42,511 bases of DNA from Phenylobacterium sp. (GTDB lineage: Bacteria; Pseudomonadota; Alphaproteobacteria; Caulobacterales; Caulobacteraceae). The position numbers and the translations under genes were made by a program. Positions 26,273 through 34,621 of the stretch are shown here, piece after piece (positions within the stretch are counted from its first letter, which is position 1; each line of letters opens with the position of its first letter). Below the pieces are notes generated by a model. It did not search any database. It worked only from the letters and a program-made list of their open reading frames with translations, and was not told where the DNA came from. The stretch spans positions 1-42,511 of the forward strand of contig NZ_SCVD01000009.1 of the NCBI RefSeq assembly GCF_004297125.1, read 5' to 3'.

Positions 26273-26276
26273 CGGT

Positions 26277-26492
26277 TCAAAGCTTCTGGGCGACCCACCA
26301 GTAGACGGCGAACGCAAGCGCGGCGGGGGCGAGGTAGGCCCCCGCGAACTGCCATTCCGAGAGATCGGGCCACGCCGCCGCGATGCCCGAGCCAGTGGCC
26401 ACGACAGCCAGGATGGCCGCCGACGTGCCGACGATGTTGGCGATTTCCGCCGGTATGCGCACGCCCGTGCGCGCCTTGGTGGCCTGCTGCAT
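26277..26492 (-). CDS. Small two-helix membrane protein
   Basis: 71-residue protein with two hydrophobic helices, about 21-39 (VGTSAAILAVVATGSGIAA) and 50-68 (AGAYLAPAALAFAVYWWVA). The ATG at 26492 has a strong GGGAGGA ribosome site 4-5 bases upstream. It is convergent with the M61 gene (4 bases between stops) and lies 98 bases downstream of the 793-residue gene on the same strand. No family recognised. Confidence 0.75.
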   Translation of the reverse strand: MQQATKARTGVRIPAEIANIVGTSAAILAVVATGSGIAAAWPDLSEWQFAGAYLAPAALAFAVYWWVAQKL

Positions 26493-26590
26493 CTGTTCCT
26501 CCCGTCGAACGCCGCCTTGTCGGCGGTCTACCCGACGCCAGCCTCGCTCCCGCACCGGCGTTTCGCAAGCCCAAACGGCCATCCTCGCCC

Positions 26591-28972
26591 TCAATCGTAA
26601 TAGTAGGGCGACCGCTTGGCCCAGGTGCTCGTCGGATAGGCCTTGTGCAGGAGCTGGAAGGCGCGCCTGCCCGAGTGGTTGTGACTGCCGCCGTACCGAC
26701 CGACGCGCACCAGCCAATAGAGGGCCTCGGGGACCTGGGCGTTCTTCGGATGGGCGGCGGCGTAGGCCAGCATCTCGTCCCAGGCCGCGACGCCACCCGC
26801 CGGCATCGAGGCCGTCGGCTCGTCGCCGTAGGTCGGCTTGATCCGCACGAAGTAGCCGCGTTCGGCCTGGGCCTGCCCAGCCTGCGCCTGGGCGAAGTCG
26901 GGCAGGCGCAGCGGCGAGGCGCCCAGGCCACACTCGCCCAGGCAGGTCAGGTCGGTGGCGGCGTCCGGCGCGTCGTCGTCGATGACGCCGCCGTCCTGGT
27001 AGAGCGCCAGCGCCGGCGGGTCGGCGGCCGCCGGGCGGCCCTTCGCGAGGATGATCCAATCGGTCCAGTACTGCTGGAACTCCGCCACCTTGCCCTCGGG
27101 GCGGGTATAGTCGACCAGGTCGATCCGGATGCCCGGGACCTTCGCCAGGATGAAGAACTCGTAGAACCGCTTGTCGGACCCTGCCGACGTCGTCCGCACC
27201 CGCTTCCAGTCGTCGGCGAGCTGCGGCAGCAGCTTCTCCAGGTCGGCGGCCAGGCCATCGGCCGATGCGTGATCGCCGAGGGCCACCGCGCGAGCGTAGC
27301 TGGTCAGGGCCACGTCCAGCCGCAGCGCTTCCGGCAGGCGCGGGTCGCGGGAAAGCGCGATCCGGTCGTTCAGCGGCAGGCGGTCGATGACCGCGCGGGC
27401 GTCCTCGCCGAAGCCCTGCGTCCCCTCCCAGCCCTGCCCGTCGTAGACGCCTGAGGGCTGGACCGCGTCGGCCTGCCAGTAGCCACGGACGCAGCCGCTC
27501 TTTTCGTCCATGTCGGCGCAAAGCCGCTTGCGCAGCGCCAGCCGGATGAAATCCGCAGCGTCCGCCGCCACCTGCGCCCGCTGTGCGGTGAAGACGTTGC
27601 GGTCGCTGACCGAGAGGTCAGACCGCCGGAGGATTGCGTCCAGCCGGGCCCGCGTCGCGGCGGGGTCCGCCTGGGTCAGGGTGAGCCGTGTCAGATGGTA
27701 CTGGGCGGACAGCCAGGCCGGGCTGTCGGGCGCGACCTTCGCCGCCGCCGCCGCCAGCTCGGCCCCATCGGGCGCGCCCGGGTCGGTCAGGGCCAGGGCC
27801 GCGATCAGCCAGGCCGGGTCTCGACCGGCGGCCCAACGGGTGCGGGCACGGGCGAGCGCGGCGGCGCGGGTCTTCCGCTCCAGGGCCGCGACCTCCCCGG
27901 CGCCCTCGGCGGCGTCCCGCGCCTTGCTGTCCGGCTGGGCCCGCAGGGTGGCGACCCAGTCCAGGACTTCGGGACTGGCGACGCCCTTGTCGTAGAGGCT
28001 GGAATAGTCGCGGAAGCTGACGGCGATGTCCGGCAAGGCCTCCTTCGCCGCCAGCTCCTTGTCCAGGTGGGCCATCAGTTGCCTGGGCCGGTCCCGGAAA
28101 TCGAGCAGGTGGCGCATCTTGCGCGCCTCGCCCTGGCCGAACGTGCCGGGGGACGCCTTGGCCAGGTCGGCGACGGCCGCCCGCGCACCGGCGAAGCTGT
28201 CGCCGGTCTTCTCCGCCAGCGCAGAGCGCACCAGCGCCCGGGTCCGCAGGTAGGGAGCCAGCGGCCGCCAGGGCGAGGCCTTGTCCTTGCCGATCGCGGC
28301 GAACCGGATCGCCGCCTCGCCGTTGCGGCCCTGATAGAGCTCGAACGCCGCCTCCTGGTAGGCGCGGTCGGCCTTCAGCCAGGCCGGCGCGCCGGCCAGC
28401 GGCGCCGGCAGTTTGGCCTCGGGGTCGTGGCAGGCCTGGAAGACTGCGTCCTGCGCATCGACCCAGGCGCGGAGCTCCGGAGAGCCCACACCGTACTTCG
28501 CCGCCCGATCCTTGAGCGTGGCCGAGGCGGTGTCGAACGCCTCGTCGAAGCAGTTGACCACGCTGGTGTAGTTCGCGCCGTCGCGGTCGGTGGACAGGAA
28601 GCCGATCTCCGCCACGCCGGGGACGGCCTTTCGGGCCTTGAGCCAGCCGTCGGTCCCGACATTCTCACGGGCGTCGTACCGCCAGCGCCAGGGCGGGTCG
28701 CAGCAGGGCGTCGAGAGCGCGTCACCGGCCGCCTGCCCCACCTTCTGGCCGTGCAGCAGGCGCCAGGCGATGTAGAGCTGCGGGCGTGGAGAGCGGGCCA
28801 TCACGATGCCGAGCTGGCCATCGTAGAGCCGCTTGAGGTCGGCCGCCTCGCCGCCGAACTGATCGAGGTACCAGGGCGACTCCGAGCCCGGCCCCGAGGC
28901 GTGCGCCGCGGAGGCCCCCGCCAGGGCCAGCACGGCCACTGCCGCCCCAACGCCCTTCAGCCGACCGGCCAT
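26591..28972 (-). CDS. Large exported helical-repeat protein, unknown function
   Basis: 793-residue protein with a clear signal peptide (RLKGVGAAVAVLALAGASAAHA, cleavage near residue 25). The body is helical with repeated Ala/Leu-rich segments resembling degenerate TPR-type repeats, for example LRTRALVRSALAEKTGDSFAG and later WLIAALALTD. The C-terminal block (about 735-793) is distinctive: PEALYWLVRVGRYGG, then FQLLHKAYPTSTWAKRSPYYY, which looks like the end of a TPR solenoid. Six or more cysteines (e.g. the CC pair in STPCCDPP near 88-93) suggest disulphides. ATG at 28972 overlaps the DUF3142-like gene by 16 bases. I do not recognise a characterised homologue. It probably works with the gene before it in the envelope. 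Confidence 0.85.
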   Translation of the reverse strand: MAGRLKGVGAAVAVLALAGASAAHASGPGSESPWYLDQFGGEAADLKRLYDGQLGIVMARSPRPQLYIAWRLLHGQKVGQAAGDALSTPCCDPPWRWRYDARENVGTDGWLKARKAVPGVAEIGFLSTDRDGANYTSVVNCFDEAFDTASATLKDRAAKYGVGSPELRAWVDAQDAVFQACHDPEAKLPAPLAGAPAWLKADRAYQEAAFELYQGRNGEAAIRFAAIGKDKASPWRPLAPYLRTRALVRSALAEKTGDSFAGARAAVADLAKASPGTFGQGEARKMRHLLDFRDRPRQLMAHLDKELAAKEALPDIAVSFRDYSSLYDKGVASPEVLDWVATLRAQPDSKARDAAEGAGEVAALERKTRAAALARARTRWAAGRDPAWLIAALALTDPGAPDGAELAAAAAKVAPDSPAWLSAQYHLTRLTLTQADPAATRARLDAILRRSDLSVSDRNVFTAQRAQVAADAADFIRLALRKRLCADMDEKSGCVRGYWQADAVQPSGVYDGQGWEGTQGFGEDARAVIDRLPLNDRIALSRDPRLPEALRLDVALTSYARAVALGDHASADGLAADLEKLLPQLADDWKRVRTTSAGSDKRFYEFFILAKVPGIRIDLVDYTRPEGKVAEFQQYWTDWIILAKGRPAAADPPALALYQDGGVIDDDAPDAATDLTCLGECGLGASPLRLPDFAQAQAGQAQAERGYFVRIKPTYGDEPTASMPAGGVAAWDEMLAYAAAHPKNAQVPEALYWLVRVGRYGGSHNHSGRRAFQLLHKAYPTSTWAKRSPYYYD

Positions 28973-29685
28973 GCCGCCACCCCACGTCTCGTGCGTTCGA
29001 AGCTGGCGGCCGTCCAGCTCCGGGGATTGAACAGATAGACCCGCCGGCCGGCGGGCGCGCGCGCCAGGGGCGTGTCGGTCGAGACCGCCAGCGCCCCGCG
29101 GCACCTGGGATTGGCGAAGTCGCCGCCGGCCGCGAGCCTGGCCTTCAGCCGTTCGCCGCCGGGCCCCATTCTGAAGAGCATCGGCACGATCTCGTCCACC
29201 GGCGCCTGGTCCAGCCACGTCTCGGTGTCGCACCACGAGGCGAGCGCGGTCATGGAAAGTTCGATCCCCTCCGGCAATCCGGCGCGGACGCCGCGCAGCA
29301 CGGCCAGCAGGATCGGCCTCTCGGACGCCCGGACCTCGAAATCCAGCTGCAGGCGGCGCACGCCCGGCCGACGGGCGAGGCGCAGCACGGCCTGAGCGAC
29401 CTGGGCCTGCCGCTCGGGCGTCCAGACCAGCCGACGGCGCGGATCTATCTGGAGGTGAACCACGGCTGTGGTGACCTGGCCAGACCCCGCCTGCAGCGGA
29501 TGACGGCGGCCGCGGACGATGAGCCGGTCGCCCGACAGCTCGATGAATCCGGTCTGCGCGGCGATCTCGACCTCGCGGCCGGCGAAGCGCAGGTCCTCGG
29601 GCCGCTCCCACGCCCACAGCACCAGCGGCTGCGCCCCGGCCGCCTGGGCCGAGAGCGCAAGGGCCAGCCCAGCCAGCCACCTCAC
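28957..29685 (-). CDS. DUF3142-like exported protein
   Basis: 242-residue protein with a signal peptide (MRWLAGLALALSAQAAGA). Conserved-looking strand motifs are LVLWAWERPEDLRF, VRRLQLDFEVR, IELSMTALASWC, VPMLFRMG and RVYLFNPRSW, in the order expected for a TIM-barrel-like fold related to glycosidase-like domains. I assign it to DUF3142 from memory of these motifs, not from a search. GTG at 29685 overlaps the esterase stop (GTGA), and its end overlaps the next gene by 16 bases, so all three are one operon. Confidence 0.7.
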   Translation of the reverse strand: MRWLAGLALALSAQAAGAQPLVLWAWERPEDLRFAGREVEIAAQTGFIELSGDRLIVRGRRHPLQAGSGQVTTAVVHLQIDPRRRLVWTPERQAQVAQAVLRLARRPGVRRLQLDFEVRASERPILLAVLRGVRAGLPEGIELSMTALASWCDTETWLDQAPVDEIVPMLFRMGPGGERLKARLAAGGDFANPRCRGALAVSTDTPLARAPAGRRVYLFNPRSWTAASFERTRRGVAAWPVG

Positions 29686-30593
29686 GCGCCGTACCGCTCC
29701 TCCATCCACGCGGCCGCCAGCTTGATGGCGCGGCGCGCGGCCTGGAGGCCGCCGCTCCAGGCGTGGAAGACGTGGATCATCTCCGGCCAGACCTCCAGGC
29801 GCACCGCCACCCGGGCGTGGGCCAGGACGTCGGCCATGGTCAGGCTGTCGCTGAGCAGCGCTTCCTCCGAGCCGGTCTGGATCAGGACGGGCGCCACGCC
29901 CGCGAAATCCCCGAACACCGGCGAGGCCAGGGGGTCGCGGGGATCGAGGCCGCCCAGATAATCGAGCGCGTTCTTGTCGAGGCCGGCCTTGGTGATCATC
30001 GGGTCGCTGTCGGCCTTGGTGCGGTAGCTGGCGCCGGACTGGGTCAGGTCGGCCCAGGGGCTGATGACGAAGACCCCGGCGGGCTGGGGCAGGCCCGCGG
30101 CCTTGAGCGCGAGCACCAGGGCCAGGGCCAGGCCGCCGCCGGCCGAATCGCCGGCCACCAGAAGCCCGCCAGGCTCCGTCGCGCCCTCCAGCAGGGCGCG
30201 GTAGACGGCCGTGGCGTCCTCCACCGCCGTCGGAAAGCGGTGCTCCGGCCCCAGGCGATAGTCGGCGGCGACGGCGACCGACCGGGCGGCGTCCGCCAGG
30301 CGCGCCACCAGCGGCCGGTGGCTGCGCGGACTGCCCGCCGTGTAGGCGCCGCCATGCAGGTAGAGCAGCATCCGGCCCGCGACGGCGCCTTGCGGAACCA
30401 CGCGTTCGCACCGCACGCCGCCGATAGTCGCGGGTTCGTGGAAGCAGCCGACGGGCAGCGCGCCCATCTCGCCGAACGCGTCCATGGCGGCGCGGCGCTC
30501 GGCGAGCGTCGGAGGCGGCGCGCTCGGTTCCGGCTGCCTCGCCGCCAGCAGGGCGCGCACGCCCGCGATCTCCGGATCCTTCCAGCTGGTCAC
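29682..30593 (-). CDS. Alpha/beta hydrolase, hormone-sensitive-lipase (family IV) esterase type
   Basis: 303-residue cytoplasmic esterase. Oxyanion motif YLHGGAYTAGS (about 79-88), nucleophile GDSAGG (S150), acid D249 in LLSDS, and His in HVFHAW (H277). An N-terminal cap covers the first 60 residues. The GTG at 30593 (start TSWKDPEIAGVRALLA) with GGGG about 10 bases upstream is preferred; an ATG at 30647 would add 18 residues without similarity. Divergent from parE. First gene of an operon with the DUF3142-like and 793-residue exported proteins; whether the three share a function is unclear, since this one has no signal peptide. Confidence 0.88.
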   Translation of the reverse strand: MTSWKDPEIAGVRALLAARQPEPSAPPPTLAERRAAMDAFGEMGALPVGCFHEPATIGGVRCERVVPQGAVAGRMLLYLHGGAYTAGSPRSHRPLVARLADAARSVAVAADYRLGPEHRFPTAVEDATAVYRALLEGATEPGGLLVAGDSAGGGLALALVLALKAAGLPQPAGVFVISPWADLTQSGASYRTKADSDPMITKAGLDKNALDYLGGLDPRDPLASPVFGDFAGVAPVLIQTGSEEALLSDSLTMADVLAHARVAVRLEVWPEMIHVFHAWSGGLQAARRAIKLAAAWMEERYGA

Positions 30594-30684
30594 GTCGTCC
30601 GCCCCTTCGCAACTCGCCGCATTGCCTTGAGAGCCCCGTCTGTTCATACCGAGCCCCCCAGAATCGCACCACCCTTCAGCGCTC

Positions 30685-32739
30685 ATGTCCAAGTCCTCCG
30701 CCAGCTCCCTCCCCGGTCTCTTCGACGACGCGCTCAACCCCGCGCCGGCCGCGCCGTTGGCCGAGAGCCATGAGCCGCGCGCCGATGCGCCGACGCCCGC
30801 CAAGGGCTCCGGATACTCGGCCGCCGACATCGAGGTCCTCGAAGGGCTTGAACCGGTGCGCAAGCGGCCGGGCATGTACATCGGCGGCACCGACGAGCGG
30901 GCGCTGCACCACCTGTTCGCCGAAGTCCTCGACAACGCGATGGACGAGGCCGTCGCCGGCCACGCCAAGCTGATCACGGTCGCGCTGGAGGCCGACGGCT
31001 CGCTGAGCGTCACCGACGACGGCCGCGGCATCCCCGTCGACCCGCACCCCAAGTACCCGGGCAAGTCGGCCCTGGAAGTGATCATGACCGTCCTGCACTC
31101 GGGCGGGAAATTCTCGGGCAAGGCCTACGAGACCTCGGGCGGCCTGCACGGGGTCGGCGTCTCGGTCGTGAATGCGCTGAGCGAGCGCGTCGAGGTCACC
31201 GCCTGGAAGGACGGCTTCGAATGGCGTCAGGCCTTCACGCGCGGCAAGGCAGTCGGTTCGATCGAGAAGCTGGGCCCGACTCGGAAGAAGGGCACCCGGA
31301 TCAGCTTCTCGCCGGACCCGGTGATCTTCGGCGAGGGCGTGGCGTTCAAGCCGGCGCGTCTCTACCGGATGGCGCGGTCCAAGGCCTATCTGTTCGGCGG
31401 CGTCGAGATCCGCTGGCAATGCGATCCCAGCCGCATCCACGACCAGACCCCGGCCGAGGCGGTGTTCCGCTTCCCCAACGGCTTGGCCGACTTCCTGGCC
31501 GAGCGGATCAAGGGTCTGGAAACGGTGACCCCGGAGCCCTTCGCCGGCCGCTTCGCGCGTCCGGGCGAGACCGGAAAGGTGGAGTGGGCCATCGCCTGGA
31601 CCCCCGCCGGGTTCGGCGAGGCTGACAGCTTCATGCAGTCGTACTGCAACACCGTGCCCACGCCGGAAGGCGGCACGCACGAGGCCGGACTGCGCGCCGT
31701 GCTGACCAAGGGCCTGAAGCAGTATGCCGAGCTGACCGGCGAGAAGCGCGGCGGGCTGATCACCGCCGACGACGTGATCTCCCAGGCTGGCGCCCTGGTC
31801 AGCGTCTTCATCCGCGACCCGGAGTTCCAGGGCCAGACCAAGGAGAAGCTGTCGTCCACCGAGGCCCAGCGCCTGGTGGAGAAGGCCCTGGCCGACCCGT
31901 TCGACCACTGGCTGACCGCCCAGCCCAAGTCGGCCAGCGCCCTGCTGCAGTTCGTGGTGGAGCGGGCCGAGGAGCGCTTGAAGCGCCGCAAGGACAAGGA
32001 AGTCGCCCGGGCCTCGGCCACGCGGAAGCTGCGCCTGCCCGGCAAGCTGGCGGATTGCTCGGGGTCGGCCACCGACGGCACCGAGCTGTTCCTGGTCGAG
32101 GGGGACTCGGCCGGCGGCTCGGCCAAGCAGGCCCGCAACCGCAAGACCCAGGCGATCCTGCCCCTGCGCGGCAAGATCCTGAACGTCGCCTCGGCCTCGA
32201 TCGACAAGTTCGGCGGCAACAAGGAGCTCAGCGACCTGCTGCTGGCGCTGGGCGCGCAGACGGGGTCGAAGTTCAAGGACGAGGACCTGCGCTACGACCG
32301 CATCGTGATCATGACCGACGCCGACGTCGACGGCGCCCACATCGCGAGCCTGCTGATCACCTTCTTCTACCGGACCATGCCCGACCTGATCCGCGGCGGG
32401 CGGCTCTACCTCGCCCTGCCCCCGCTCTACCGCCTCAGCCATGGCGGCAAGGCGGTCTACGCCCGCGACAACGAACACCGCGACGAGCTGCTGGCCACCG
32501 AGTTCAAGGGCAAGAAGCCCGAGATCAGCCGGTTCAAGGGCCTGGGCGAGATGATGCCGGCCCAGCTCAAGGAAACCACCATGGACCCCGCGACCCGCAC
32601 CCTCGCGCGGGTCACCCTGCCCCGGGCTGAGGAGGTGGTGGAGGACCTGGTGGAGCGCCTGATGGGCCGCAAACCCGAGGCCCGCTTCCAGTTCATCCAG
32701 GAGAATGCCGAGTTCGCCGCGGCGGACCTCGATATCTGA
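30685..32739 (+). CDS. parE: DNA topoisomerase IV subunit B
   Basis: 684-residue ATPase subunit of the decatenase needed for chromosome segregation. GHKL ATPase region: DNAMDEAVAGHA (about 85-96), DDGRGIP (about 112-118), GGLHGVGVSVVNALS (about 152-166). TOPRIM: EGDSAGG (E472) and DADVDG (D545, D547, D549). ParE rather than GyrB is favoured by length and by the short C-terminal region without the GyrB insert. An N-terminal 40-residue extension (Pro/Ala-rich) precedes the usual start YSAADIEVLEGLEPVRKRP. ATG at 30685. parC is not in the window. Confidence 0.96.
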   Translation: MSKSSASSLPGLFDDALNPAPAAPLAESHEPRADAPTPAKGSGYSAADIEVLEGLEPVRKRPGMYIGGTDERALHHLFAEVLDNAMDEAVAGHAKLITVALEADGSLSVTDDGRGIPVDPHPKYPGKSALEVIMTVLHSGGKFSGKAYETSGGLHGVGVSVVNALSERVEVTAWKDGFEWRQAFTRGKAVGSIEKLGPTRKKGTRISFSPDPVIFGEGVAFKPARLYRMARSKAYLFGGVEIRWQCDPSRIHDQTPAEAVFRFPNGLADFLAERIKGLETVTPEPFAGRFARPGETGKVEWAIAWTPAGFGEADSFMQSYCNTVPTPEGGTHEAGLRAVLTKGLKQYAELTGEKRGGLITADDVISQAGALVSVFIRDPEFQGQTKEKLSSTEAQRLVEKALADPFDHWLTAQPKSASALLQFVVERAEERLKRRKDKEVARASATRKLRLPGKLADCSGSATDGTELFLVEGDSAGGSAKQARNRKTQAILPLRGKILNVASASIDKFGGNKELSDLLLALGAQTGSKFKDEDLRYDRIVIMTDADVDGAHIASLLITFFYRTMPDLIRGGRLYLALPPLYRLSHGGKAVYARDNEHRDELLATEFKGKKPEISRFKGLGEMMPAQLKETTMDPATRTLARVTLPRAEEVVEDLVERLMGRKPEARFQFIQENAEFAAADLDI

Positions 32740-32779
32740 GCAGTCGGGCCGGGACTGAACCTTAGTGTCGCGCCGTGCG

Positions 32780-32807
32780 TTGACAGTCGAGCCGTCCGCC
32801 GTATGTT
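32780..32807 (+). promoter_or_regulatory. Sigma-70-type promoter upstream of the helicase gene
   Basis: TTGACA (32780-32785, perfect) and TATGTT (32802-32807), spaced 16 bases. A start near 32814 would leave a leader of about 75 bases before the ATG at 32890. It is the best housekeeping-type promoter seen in the window. Confidence 0.7.
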
Positions 32808-32889
32808 CCGCGCGCGTGCCGATCTCCGTCCACGCCACCGCGTCGCGCCGTACCCGTTTTGCGGGAGCGCCCCGCACCATCGTTAGCGA

Positions 32890-34572
32890 ATGACCGAATT
32901 TTCCGACCTGGGCCTCTCGCCCGCGACCCTCAAGGCCGTCGCCGAGACGGGCTACACCACCGCAACGCCGATCCAGGCCGAGGCCATTCCAGTGGCCTTG
33001 CAGGGCCTCGACGTCCTGGGCATCGCCCAGACGGGCACCGGCAAGACCGCGGCCTTCACCCTGCCGATGATCGACCGCCTGGCCGCAGGCCGGTCGAAGG
33101 CGCGCATGCCGCGCGCCCTGGTGATCGCACCGACCCGAGAACTGGCCGACCAGGTCTCGATGTCCTTCGAGAAGTACGGCAAGGGCCAGAAGCTCTCCTG
33201 GGCGCTGCTGATCGGCGGCGTGTCCTTCAAGGACCAGGAGATGAAGCTGGACCGCGGCGTCGACGTGCTGATCGCCACGCCCGGCCGCCTGCTGGACCAC
33301 TTCGAGCGCGGCAAGCTCTTGATGACCGGCGTGCAGATCATGGTGGTCGACGAAGCCGACCGGATGCTGGACATGGGCTTCATCCCGGACCTTGAGCGCA
33401 TCTTCAAGCTGACGCCGGCGAAAAAGCAGACGCTGTTCTTCTCGGCGACCATGCCGCCGGAGATCACCCGGCTCACCAAGCAGTTCCTGCGCGACCCGGT
33501 GCGGATCGAGGCCTCGCGCCCGGCGACCACGGCCGACACCATCACCCAGAACCTGGTGCGCATCCCGACCTCGGACCCCAAGGCCAAGCGCACGGCGCTG
33601 CGCGAGCTGATCGCCCGGGCCGACGTGAAGAACGGCATCGTCTTCTGCAACCGCAAGGCGGAAGTGGACGTCGTCGCCAAGTCGCTGAAGAAGCACGGCC
33701 TGGACGCCGCGCCGATCCACGGCGACCTCGACCAGCAGACCCGGATGAAGACCCTGGAGAGCTTCCGCAACGGTTCACTCCGTCTGCTGTGCGCCTCCGA
33801 CGTCGCCGCCCGCGGCCTCGACATCCCCGACGTCAGCCACGTCTTCAACTACGACGTGCCGCACCATGCCGACGATTACGTCCATCGGATCGGCCGCACC
33901 GGCCGCGCCGGCAAGAGCGGACAGGCGTTCATGATCGTGACGCCCGCCGACAGCCGCAACCTGGACAAGGTGCTGAAGCTGATCGGCAAGGTGCCCGAAG
34001 AGATCGTCATCGAGGGCATCGACTGGGGCAGCATCAAGGACGAGCCCCGCGCCGGCCGCAGCGGCGGTCGTGACCGCGACCGCGGCGGCCCGGGCCGAGG
34101 CCGCGAACGTGGCGGCCGCGACCGTGCGCCCCGCGAGGAGCGTCCCGAACGCGTCGAAAGCATCCAGGCCGAAGCGCCGCCCGCGCCCGCGGCCTCCTCG
34201 GAACGAACCGAGGAAGCGCGTGCGCCCCGCGCCCGCCGCGATCGCGGCCGGGCCCCGCGCGAGGCGCGTCCGGAACGCGTCGAGGGCGTGCCGGCCGAAG
34301 CCGCGGAGCCGGCCGAGCGTCCCGAACGCGCCCCTCGCCCGGAGCGCAGCGCCGGGACCGAGCGTGCCGAGCGGAGCGGACGCCCGGAACGCAGCGCCCC
34401 GCCACCCGCCCGCGGCGCAGAGCGTTCCGATCGCCGTCCCGACCGTTCGGAGCGTCCCGAACGGCGGCGCGACCGCGACGACGATGACCGCGACCGGGTC
34501 GTGGGCTTCGGCTCCGACACGCCCGCGTTCCTGATGCGCGCCGCGCCGCCGCCGCGATCCGACGAAGAATAG
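32890..34572 (+). CDS. DEAD-box ATP-dependent RNA helicase, RhlE type
   Basis: 560-residue RNA helicase. Motifs: Q-motif region FSDLGLSPATL with ATPIQ, Walker A AQTGTGKT (46-53), DEAD (154-157), SAT (185-187), and HRIGRTGRAG from H332. The catalytic core ends near residue 380. A disordered tail of about 175 residues follows, very rich in Arg, Glu, Pro and Ser, with an internal near-duplicate (residues 410-424 and 452-466, RPERVE in each) and many RPER/PERS units. The tail ends in a short conserved-looking FGSDTPAFL segment. Such tails bind RNA and may drive condensate or degradosome association; that is inference. In Caulobacter an rhlE gene lies near a GGDEF gene, which fits, but the exact orthologue was not tested. 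Confidence 0.92.
   Translation: MTEFSDLGLSPATLKAVAETGYTTATPIQAEAIPVALQGLDVLGIAQTGTGKTAAFTLPMIDRLAAGRSKARMPRALVIAPTRELADQVSMSFEKYGKGQKLSWALLIGGVSFKDQEMKLDRGVDVLIATPGRLLDHFERGKLLMTGVQIMVVDEADRMLDMGFIPDLERIFKLTPAKKQTLFFSATMPPEITRLTKQFLRDPVRIEASRPATTADTITQNLVRIPTSDPKAKRTALRELIARADVKNGIVFCNRKAEVDVVAKSLKKHGLDAAPIHGDLDQQTRMKTLESFRNGSLRLLCASDVAARGLDIPDVSHVFNYDVPHHADDYVHRIGRTGRAGKSGQAFMIVTPADSRNLDKVLKLIGKVPEEIVIEGIDWGSIKDEPRAGRSGGRDRDRGGPGRGRERGGRDRAPREERPERVESIQAEAPPAPAASSERTEEARAPRARRDRGRAPREARPERVEGVPAEAAEPAERPERAPRPERSAGTERAERSGRPERSAPPPARGAERSDRRPDRSERPERRRDRDDDDRDRVVGFGSDTPAFLMRAAPPPRSDEE
34117..34287 (+). repeat. Internal 126-nt-offset repeat in the helicase tail
   Basis: The stretch coding for residues 410-424 recurs at 452-466 (offset 42 codons, 126 nt), with RAPRE and RPERVE shared. 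Between and after them, shorter PER-type units recur. It lies within the coding sequence. Confidence 0.6.
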
Positions 34573-34621
34573 TTCTCGCCTTTAACGCGTCGTTTGGGGT
34601 CCGCCCTTACTTTATGGACCC

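Noticed and set aside
26511..26526. CCGCC/GGCGG hairpin before the 71-residue membrane protein as a terminator
   Set aside because: Five-bp stem and no T-tract on either strand.
30676..33720. A 1000-codon open frame opposite parE and the helicase gene
   Set aside because: It spans two unrelated genes and an intergenic promoter on the other strand, with no family features.
34583..34597. TTAA-N7-TTTG ahead of the diguanylate cyclase as a CtrA site
   Set aside because: The second half differs at two of four bases; too weak to call.
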